From: Symsagittifera roscoffensis
Lineage: Eukaryota; Xenacoelomorpha; Acoela; Convolutidae
Direction: 5' to 3'
Assembly: GCF_963678635.1 (NCBI RefSeq)
Contig: NC_087069.1
Span: forward strand, 43,662,688 to 43,726,687
DNA: 64,000 bases
This document shows, one piece after another, positions 56,701-64,000 of this stretch. How positions within the stretch are numbered: position 1 is the stretch's first letter; the number at the start of each line of letters is the position of its first letter. Both the position numbers and the translations under genes were made by a program. The notes beneath the pieces were generated by a model. The model did no database searches. It was given only the letters and a program-made list of their open reading frames with translations, and had not been told where the DNA came from.

Positions 56701-59527
56701 CTCGGCTATTAAGATCAAAACCGCTTTTACAAACTGCAGAGCGGGAGGCATGCTCGCGTACCCGGGGGACGTCGTGAATACCACTCTTGTCTTGGATCCA
56801 AATCGGGAAGTGACGTTTACCTGTACCTCATTCATCGCCGCAAACAACGTCTGGATAGCTTTCCAGATTTTCTTTGGCGCAGGCTCATCGCCCTTGAGTT
56901 GCTCAAGAAACCCAGTCGCATGCAGGTGGTCATTCATTCCTGCAAACAGTAGTAGCTCTGACTCGCAAGGCATCTCCGATTTTATCGCGACCACCAGGGT
57001 TAACATCTGGTTCAACTCAGCCCCTGGCAGCGAGTATATCAAGGTCTCCGGCCAGAACAACTTGGGAGACGTTCCCTCGAAGTCCGATCCCGCCACGATG
57101 ATCACCCTTGCGGCAGCTGGATCTGCTCTGTCATAAACTGCTTAAGTCTTGGCCAATTGGGCATTCCCGCAGGGTTTCCCATATCTCGAGTCGTCCGCCA
57201 ATCTCGTACCCTCATAAGCGGCATCTGGCAGTTCCATTTCTCTTGCGTCCAGTAGTTTGTCCACCACCCTCAACTTCGCGGGAGTTGCCAGCCTAATTCT
57301 GGCTATACTAGTTCGGTGCTTAGGGGGCTCCACTATGAGTCCCGGACTCCCCAGCAACTTGAGAGGTCTGTAGTTTATCGGTACCATGACCGATCTTATG
57401 GGAATCCCAGTCAGATCAGCCGATTCCATCATTCTTGCCCTCGAGAAATGCGTCTCGTGGGCTTTTAACCAGTCCACGCATTGGTGTCTACTTAAGTCCT
57501 CGTGTGACACGCGCTCGAGGCCCAGAGCTTCCGCCAACTCTTGTCTGCACTCCAGATCCTCCAGGTCCAGCTCCTTTACCTTCTCCAGATATCTCGACCG
57601 GCTTGTCTCCGCCGGTCTCTCCACCCTCTTGCTCTCTACCACTACCACCGAGGACACCACCGAACTCTGCGGTGTTGGTGACGTTGCTTCCTCGGCCTCC
57701 ATCGGTGCGGAACCCGGTAATCTAGTCCAGCTAGAATCGACCCTCGCCCCCAGGCGACTGGATATGGTTCCTGAGGCAAGGAAAGGGGGATTTGGAGGTG
57801 GTCCGAATGTGAATTGGGCCGTCTCAAGCAAGTCTGCCTCCAATGCATTTATGTGCCTTTGGAAAACGTCGTTCAACCATGCCACCCCCCTAGGCCTGTC
57901 AAAATGGATTCCATCTGAGGATGCATCGTCGGGAAGGCGTATCGCTCCATTTGCTCGGCTACATCCAGCAATCCAATGGGAAGGACACTCCTCTGATGTA
58001 TTTGCCTGACTACTTCGTTCAGGTTCCGTACTTTCGTAATCATCTCCATCGCGTGTTGGTCAGCCTTCATATTGTAGGGGATGGTACAAACTGTGAGTAT
58101 GGCAGGATCCATTTGAATCCGTAACTCCTCAAGGATACAGCTCATTTTGTCATGTAGCCTCATGACTTTCCTTGACTCCCCCCTGGACACGTCATTAGTC
58201 CCGATCATTAGAGTTACCGTGTATACTCTTGCCATCCCTAGCATCTCGAGTGATGCCAATATCTGTGGCATTGCAGCTCCAGAGAAACTCAAGATCCCAG
58301 TCTGCCAATGCGACTGATTCCGGGTCAGCACCCGCAGCAGGCTGTCCCCTATGATTAGGTGGACCGTACCCTCCGGCACACGTGGCTGCGTATAGTATTC
58401 CACCCAAGCCGCGTCATGGAAACAATCCCTCCTGGCTCTTTGTGCTGTGTTCCAATTCATGCGGTTGTGCCTGTGGTATCTGCCCTCCGTGTTCTTCTTG
58501 TAACTTGCGATTACCACACTCCTGACCGGTTGCTCCCTCCAAGTCGGGGGTAACTCCACTCTGGCTGGACTCTCACGATTTCTCAGCTGTAGCCTCTCAT
58601 TCAATTCTTTCAGACGCGACGAGCTACCGCTCACCTGACTGCCGCACGGGGTTGAACTCGGAGTATACCCCGGCAGTGCTACGTCCATCAATGGGCGTAT
58701 CGGTTGTGTCTCTAAACCACGCAGGGAGGACGTTGACTCAGTCGGTATCCATACCTCCAACCCCTCGTTCATGTGCTCTTGAGCCGCGCGGTCTAGGTTA
58801 AACCGTCCCTTCGATCTGGGAGCCTCATCCACTTCCATACGTGACTCTGGCCTCGAACCGGCGGCCGTTCGCTCCTTGGGCCTGGCTCCCTTTTGCATGT
58901 CGAGCTCTCGTTGTCGCCGCTGGATTTTCTCAAGTTCCGACTTTAGTTGTTCGAAATTCGCCGCATTCTCTCGCACCATTTGTTCTTGCTGAGTTCCCGC
59001 CGCGCTTGTTCCCTTTCAATGATCGCCTGATCCCGGTCAAGATTCGCCTTGTTCCTCTCCCTTTGTGTCCTCTCAAGTTCTCTCTTCAGACTACTGAGTT
59101 CAGGATACGCCTCTTCCGTTTGCTGCGATCGCGTCATAGAGGGTGGCTTACTCGTGTGTTGGCCCGCTGACCTTGCCGATGGTCTGGTTGGTAGTGGGAA
59201 TTCCCCTGCGCCATACTCGGTGTTATTGCTCAAGCCAGGATTCCTTGCCAAGTTGAATCCTCTCACCCCTCCATCCACATTCCAGGACAGTCATCTGGTC
59301 TGCTCTTGGTTGGATATGCCATCAGTGGTGTAGCCAACCATTAAAACCGCTTCTGTTGCACACTCCCTGCGTTCACCCTGCTCTTCCAGTTGAAGGATGG
59401 CGTTCAGCATCAATGCCATTCTATCATCCACTTGGGTATAATCCAGGTCCCTCAAGCGTCTGTATAATTCATCAAGCGTGGGCCTCCTCAGAGCCGCGGG
59501 CATGGACTTCCAAAATCGATCTGCCAT
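50766..59527 (-). pseudogene. ORF2 of giant element copy 2 (about 2,920 codons, broken)
   Basis: Starts at ATG 59527 (MADRFWKSMPAALRRPTLDE), preceded by tandem repeats as in copy 1. The original stop is probably TGA at 50766-50768; a frameshift just before lets the present frame run on to 50732. Long intact stretches remain (57105-55648 and 55641-54208). Breaks: TGA at 59291 (Trp in copy 1), frameshifts near 58960 and 57890, TAA at 57142, TAG at 55645, shifts near 54200, 53825, 52690 and 51790. Same domain order as copy 1: coiled coil, SGNH, second SGNH-like segment, large unknown conserved regions, Cys-rich segments, basic C-terminus. No homology recognised for most of it. Confidence 0.78.
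57885..58370 (-). other. SGNH/GDSL-hydrolase domain in ORF2, copy 2
   Basis: HLIIGDSLLRVL (GDS at about 58345), TLMIGTNDVSRGES (about 58190-58205) and the DGIHFD block (about 57900-57925, present but put out of frame by a one-base shift just upstream). All four SGNH key residues (S, G, N, D/H) are therefore conserved between the copies at DNA level. Confidence 0.82.
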
Positions 59528-59947
59528 TTTTATAATCTCTAGATGATCTTGCGCATGTACCAACTTGAGAATTACTGTACCAACTTGAGAATTACCGTAC
59601 CAACTTGAGTACTTGAGAAATAACCTTTGCAAATGTTGCTGACTGTGGGTTGGTTTGTTCAAGACCTTCTTGTCTCTTTCAGTTGAGTATAGTTGAGTAG
59701 TCAACTTGACTTTACCAAATCAATCTGAAAATAAAACATGATATTTAGACTAAGATGATATGTTCCTAACCTAACCCCCCCATTATTATAGTTAAAACCT
59801 TATCCTTTCGTTCTACTGAACTAACTCATTGGAAGTTTTCTAAGAGCATGCAGATTCATTTTATGTTTTAGCACCGTCAGTCATTTAAAATTTAATTGTC
59901 ATGCCAAGCATAATTAAGATTCTTTTACCTGTTCCGTGCCCCAATAC
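59528..59947 (-). promoter_or_regulatory. Inter-ORF region of copy 2
   Basis: Sense strand contains TTATTTTCAG followed by ATTGATTTG (AG ending at 59725), matching copy 1, and tandem units ATTCTCAAGTTGGTAC (about 59563-59625) upstream of the ORF2 start. No gene is supported. Confidence 0.55.
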
Positions 59948-60793
59948 CTAAATTGAGATCCCTTCATGCCCAACTCGAGACCTCCATGTAGGGCGTCTCC
60001 AGTTACTCAGGTAGTATTTCTTGTGCAGATGTACCATTATCTCCGTTTCTGCGAAGACCACGTGTAGGATAGCATATAGTTCCCTTGGGCTCAACTTGCC
60101 CCTGTTCGGGTCATAGACCGGCATTGAGACTTCCGTTCTTCTTCTTTCGATCATGAAGTCTCGCAGTCTCGTCAGTGCCAACATCACGTGTTCAGGATCG
60201 ATCGTGTTCCTCTCACTGACCCTCGTCACTAAGAAGCACAGGTATTTGCCTGGGACTTGTGCTACTGATGGTGGAAGCGCAGCCATTCCTCCCAGCCCCG
60301 GTCTCTGTCTGAATAGAAACTCCACGTTCTGGTATTCTCTCTTGAAGTCGGCCTCCAGTCTTGATTTGAAACTCATGTCCGCCGTGATACAGATTGCGCT
60401 AGTCCTGTCCGACAGAATGAAGTCGCTATCCGTTATCAGGATGTTCTCCGAGTATTCGTTGGGTATTTCAAACTTCGTTTTGAAATTCCGTCCTATGGTA
60501 GGCTCAGCCTCCTCCCCATCCAGTTCCAGTTCGCTCGTTTCTCTTACTTCCCTGAGTTTCTTTATCATGAAACTTTTGGTGTGGGTAAGTCCTACCCCAA
60601 CTACCCGGACAAAAATATTTATCGACGTCCCCGTCGATGGTGCTGGGGCCAAGTTATCTGGTGGAATCTTGAGCGACCTGTCTGTTGCTGTCCAGCCGAA
60701 GAGGGGATCCTCCGTTTTCATGTGCTTTTCCGCTGACACGTCGACTTGTTGGATGCTTTGTCCTTCCGTTCTTGATTGACATCGCGCATCCAT
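59948..60793 (-). pseudogene. Macrodomain-like end of ORF1, copy 2
   Basis: An uninterrupted frame of 281 codons. Blocks: INIFVRVVGVGLTHTKSFMI, AICITADMSFKSRLEADF, GLGGMAALPPSVAQVPGKY, LCFLVTRVSERNTIDPEHVM, LALTRLRDFMIERR, EVSMPVYDPNRGKLSPRELY, AILHVVFAETEIMVHLHKKY. The strand/helix order and the words D-x(3-9)-A-x-FK, LVT, L..LR.FM, MP and VF..TEI-V match OARD1/Poa1p-type macrodomains. The GxGIA and GCGLD ligand loops are not conserved. The full-length frame shows that the domain belongs to the ORF1 polyprotein, C-terminal to integrase. It could bind a nucleotide-related ligand or be a purely structural relic. Confidence 0.62.
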
Positions 60794-61284
60794 TCTAATA
60801 TCCTCAAAATAGTATTCTCCCTCCTCTCTATCTCGCTCTGTTCCAAATCTGTCTCTCGTTCTGGTGTCGAGTAGTCTTCCTGCGGGTAGTGTTCATTATC
60901 ATTGATAATTTGCCATTCACCGTCGGCTGTTAGTTCGCCCACACTTAGTAGCTCTTTGCTTAGTTCATCGGGCTGTATCTTATCAATCAGGAAATCATCT
61001 CCGTACCTGTTGTACCTCATGCCTGTCCGTTTGCGATTGTCACTCCTAGTCCCCGCTGGTATTGGTAAGTCTGGTTCTGTCAACTTCGGCACCTCTCCCT
61101 GCTCCGGATCGTTCCAGTCTTCTTCCACAAAGGATTCCGCTTCAGAGTCCGCTTCAATCTTTTCATTGTCATCCAAACTCAAGTTCTCGTTGCTATCATT
61201 TTTCTCTCTGGTGCCTTTTTCGTTCACTTCACACGCTGGCTCCACCAGTAGGTACTCCAGTCCCTCCATTCCTGTTGGATACAC
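60718..61284 (-). pseudogene. Acidic post-integrase region, copy 2
   Basis: Equivalent of 36065-36600 in copy 1 (LLVEPACEVNEKGTREKND and RKRTGMRYNRYGDDFLIDKI shared). It ends at a frameshift that separates it from the macro-like frame. Asp/Glu-rich and probably disordered. Confidence 0.6.
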
Positions 61285-62430
61285 CAGTCCTCTGGGGATG
61301 CGACGTGAGGCTTCAGATTTTCATAATGTGCTGCTCGCCCCGTACTCAAGCGGTAGAACCGTCCTTGTTGGTGTACTTCCGTTATCATGAATGGTCCCCT
61401 CCATTTCTTAAGTAGTTTCTTTGTCCCTTTGGGCGGTATGACATTCTGGAAGACCCACACGTACTGGCCCACTTCATATGGCTTTGCCTGTAGTATCTTT
61501 TCATCATATTTCTTGCGCTGTCTCATTTGTGCTTGCGCAGTGTTCCTCCTGCAGAGCTCGTTTAGTTCATGCTGTCTCCTGATCGCTTCTTTCACGTAAG
61601 CTTGAGGCGACGTCGCCTTCCCTTCGTATTCCGGGTAAAAGAATGTCAGGGGCATTGCTCTCTCCTTGCCCGTCAACGTCATGAAAGGACTGATGCCCGT
61701 TGTTGAGTGTTGCGTACTGTTGTACGCCCCTACGACTTGCGGCAGATATTTATCCCAGTCCGTCATGTATCTTGAGCAGTATAACCTCAGCATGTTCACC
61801 AACGTTCTATTCTGTCTCTCTACCAGCCCGTTGGTCTGAGGATGGTAGGTTGTGGAGTGTGCTTGAGCAATATGTGACCTCTTCATCAATTCCTTTGTCA
61901 AGTCCCCACAAAGGCTTTGCCGTTGTCTGACTGAAAAGTCATTGGACAACCATATCGTGATATCCAATGCGTTATCAGGTGGTCACAAGTCTCCTCTGCT
62001 GAGGCTGTCTGACACGGGACCGCTTCTGCCAACTTTGTGGAGAGATCTATTATAACCAGTATCTGGTTATATCCCGACTCTGTCATGCAGATTTTTTGAT
62101 GGTCTATCTGCACCACCTCATTAAATTCCGAGCTTTCAATGGATTTGAGTGGGAACTTCATTCTCCTTGGGTCTTTTACTTGCAAGCATGCCAGGCATGC
62201 ATTCACCCATCTCTCAAAAGCTTTCCCTAATCCTGGCCAATCAAACCTGTGAAGTATTCTCTGTTGCACTTTGTCTATCTCCTGGTGCCCCATCTGATCG
62301 TGCGATCTGAATAACAATTCCGTCTGATACAATTGTGGTAATATGAGGAGGTTGTGCTTGTGTAATATCTTCTCCTCATCTTTTCTCTTGCACGCTACCA
62401 CCCCATCAGCTGTGTGATAGAGTAAATCTT
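61224..62430 (-). pseudogene. Integrase of giant element copy 2
   Basis: Zinc domain SHDQMGHQEIDKVQQRILH with CLACLQVK (about 62180-62310); catalytic Asp in VVQIDHQKI (about 62110), Asp in FQSDNGKAF (about 61910-61935) and Glu in NGLVERQNRTL (about 61810-61835). The segment between the first two acidic residues is complete here, unlike copy 1. One frameshift near 61900-61965 splits the domain just after SDNGKAF. The GPF module (WRGPFMITEVHQQGRFYRL) closes it. Confidence 0.9.
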
Positions 62431-63385
62431 TTCTTTTTTTGTAGAACTGGCTCAAGATCTTGTAGCTGTCTTCCTCCAGGTCCCCTTTCTCCTTGGACCC
62501 CGTCCGGATCCATTTGGAGAAGTTACTCGTCATCTTGTCATTCTTTTGGGCCCTTATCTGGTCCGACAGCCTATATCTCGCTTTGACATGTTCCTTTAGT
62601 GCCATGATCTGTCCATTCATTTCCCCAGGGTTGTGGATGTCATCCTTCAGCTTTACGCATATTATCCTCTTCACGATCTTCGTATCATCTTCTGGCACCA
62701 GATTTGATCTGACATTTGAGTTGCACGATAGTTCCCTGAATGGTTTCCTCGATACCGCAATTTTCTCAAGTTCTTCACCTCCTTGTCCTTCTTGTTCACC
62801 CGAGTTGTACGTTCCTGAGGAGGGATCTGATTGTAGCTCCCTGTCGCGGTGTCTCATCTTCATCTCTGCCAGTATCATGCATAGACTATCCTGATCATCG
62901 CTGCTCTTTTCCGAATGTTCTTCCCATACTTCACACTCCCCGGACAATTTCTCTTCTCCGGTTTCTTCTTCCACCGTGGACGTGGACCACTCCTCGGACT
63001 CTTGACCTAGTCCCAGGTGTTCAGCTTCTTCCTTAAACGCCACTTTCTTTTTCCTAACCTGAGTCCGCTCAAGTATGTTATCGGGGATTTTGTCAACCAG
63101 TGACCGCACGACTTCTTTGCCATCAGTATTGCTTCCTCTTAAAGAGTCTGCGTTGCCAACTGTTTCATTCCTTCGCAGTATCGTGACTTCCGGTTCCTCC
63201 CTACCCTTTCTTTCGTTGACGGGTTTATCATCTGCCAGTTTCTCAAGTAATCTCCACAAGTCTTCATCTATCTGAGTATCTCCCGTTTCCACCTGGTTGA
63301 GATCATAGCCTTTTGCCTTGAGCGTCTCTCTCACAATTTTTGACATGAGCAGAAGCTCTATCGGCATTCCTCGGGTTTTCTTCAA
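62431..63385 (-). pseudogene. Acidic spacer between RNase H and integrase, copy 2
   Basis: Open in one frame with the integrase N-terminus (frame 63385-61898). Shares KPFRELSCNSNVR and NGQIMALKEHVKA with copy 1; rich in Glu, Asp, Ser and Lys. Confirms that the long spacer is part of the family's polyprotein. Confidence 0.75.
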
Positions 63386-63960
63386 GATTGTTTTTTGGAG
63401 GCTCTTCTGGTAATTCGGGAGGATCTTCTATGGGTTTGCCTGACTTGTCTAGCCATCTCGTGAGTGGAAGACTGTCATACGTTTCTTTGTCCATGAAGGA
63501 GAAGCCTATCCGCCTCCCTCTGTTCCTGTCTTTCGTAGAACTCCGTCTTCTTACTCAAGCTATCGGCATTCTGATGTTTATCTCGTGTTCTATGCTCAAT
63601 TATCATGTTGTACCCATCCAGGCGAACTATCCATCTCCCAATGTAGCTCTGGTCCATCGAGTACGTCTTCAGCCAGCTGAGTGCCCTGTTGTTGACCCGC
63701 AGCTTAAATGGCTCACTGCCTAAGTATGCTCTGTATTTCTCGACAAAAGTAACCACCGCGAACATCTCTGCTTTCGGTGCCCCGTACTTCATTTCCGTAT
63801 CACTCAAGGCTTTGCTCCCGTATGCTATTGGTCTTAAGACTGTCTTCCCGTTCCATTCTTGTTCTTGATGGAGGATTCCAGAAATCGCGACTACCGACGC
63901 ATCCGTATCCAACACGTACATCCTTTTTCCGTTGGCATCCCTAACATCGGTGCCTCGCAC
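63386..63960 (-). pseudogene. RNase H of giant element copy 2 (partial)
   Basis: YVLDTDASVVAISGILHQEQ carries the intact first catalytic Asp that is Tyr in copy 1. RPIAYGSKALSDTEMKYGA and AEMFAVVTFVEKYRAYLG (Glu block) follow, then YIGRWIVRLDGYNMIIEHR and DKHQNADSLSKKTEF (Asp block). A frameshift near 63480 separates the end (SLPLTRWLDKSGKP). RT proper lies beyond the window edge. Confidence 0.88.
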
Positions 63961-64000
63961 AACTCTTTCTTTATTCTCTGCAATGATTCTTCTGCTGCGT

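Larger units (their letters stand above)
49434..64000 (-). mobile_element. Giant Ty3/gypsy-like LTR element, copy 2 (3' part)
   Basis: Minus-strand copy running out of the window at its 5' side within RNase H. It contains RNase H, the acidic spacer, integrase, the macro-like domain, inter-ORF repeats, ORF2 and the 3' LTR in the same order as copy 1. It has fewer breaks than copy 1. In a stretch of about 130 ORF2 residues compared by eye, roughly four fifths are identical, and many differences are conservative. It is tail to tail with copy 1, about 1.6 kb apart. Confidence 0.9.

Overview
This is eukaryotic, almost certainly metazoan, DNA. It is AT-rich, has spliced genes and is dominated by transposable elements; nothing in it is prokaryotic. 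I cannot name the species. Short to mid-sized introns, an intron that looks made by a small DNA transposon, and a GC-AG intron would fit a compact invertebrate genome such as an appendicularian tunicate, but that is a guess.

Layout. Positions 1-8.2 kb are AT-rich intergenic sequence with simple, palindromic and dispersed repeats. At 8.4-12.5 kb (+) lies a five-exon gene for an unrecognised type I membrane glycoprotein; its 2.6 kb last intron holds two terminal-inverted-repeat elements, one with an exact 10-bp target duplication. At 13.9-14.95 kb (-) are the last three exons of WASHC5 (strumpellin, WASH complex), cut off upstream by a 200-base assembly gap. One WASHC5 intron is itself a 298-bp inverted-repeat element. 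The two genes converge.

From 15.15 kb to the right end everything recognisable is retroelement. 15.15-23.17 kb (-) is a decayed LTR element (5' LTR, primer site, gag, RT, integrase). 23.2-25.6 kb (-) is a decayed LINE (endonuclease and RT). 25.619-47.811 kb (+) is a 22.2 kb giant Ty3/gypsy-like element inserted into the endonuclease of that LINE, whose 5' half (monomeric 5' region, PHD-finger ORF1) continues at 47.8-49.0 kb. 49.434 kb to the window end (-) is a second copy of the giant element, tail to tail with the first and entering the window within its RNase H.

The giant element is the main find. It has LTRs of about 0.85-0.9 kb and a 2.2 kb leader with a 41-bp-period array of potential hairpins. 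ORF1 carries gag with two CCHC knuckles, protease, RT-RNase H, an unusually long acidic spacer, integrase, and then a region patterned like a macrodomain. After a short gap with tandem repeats and a conserved splice-acceptor-like site comes ORF2, about 8.7 kb (about 2,900 codons). ORF2 carries coiled coil, an SGNH/GDSL-hydrolase signature, a possible second degenerate one, and long conserved regions I do not recognise. It sits where other elements carry env. Both copies are broken by stops and frameshifts, but their differences are largely conservative, so ORF2 was probably under protein-level selection before the copies died. The sense strand is also strikingly rich in the hexamer CTTGAG.
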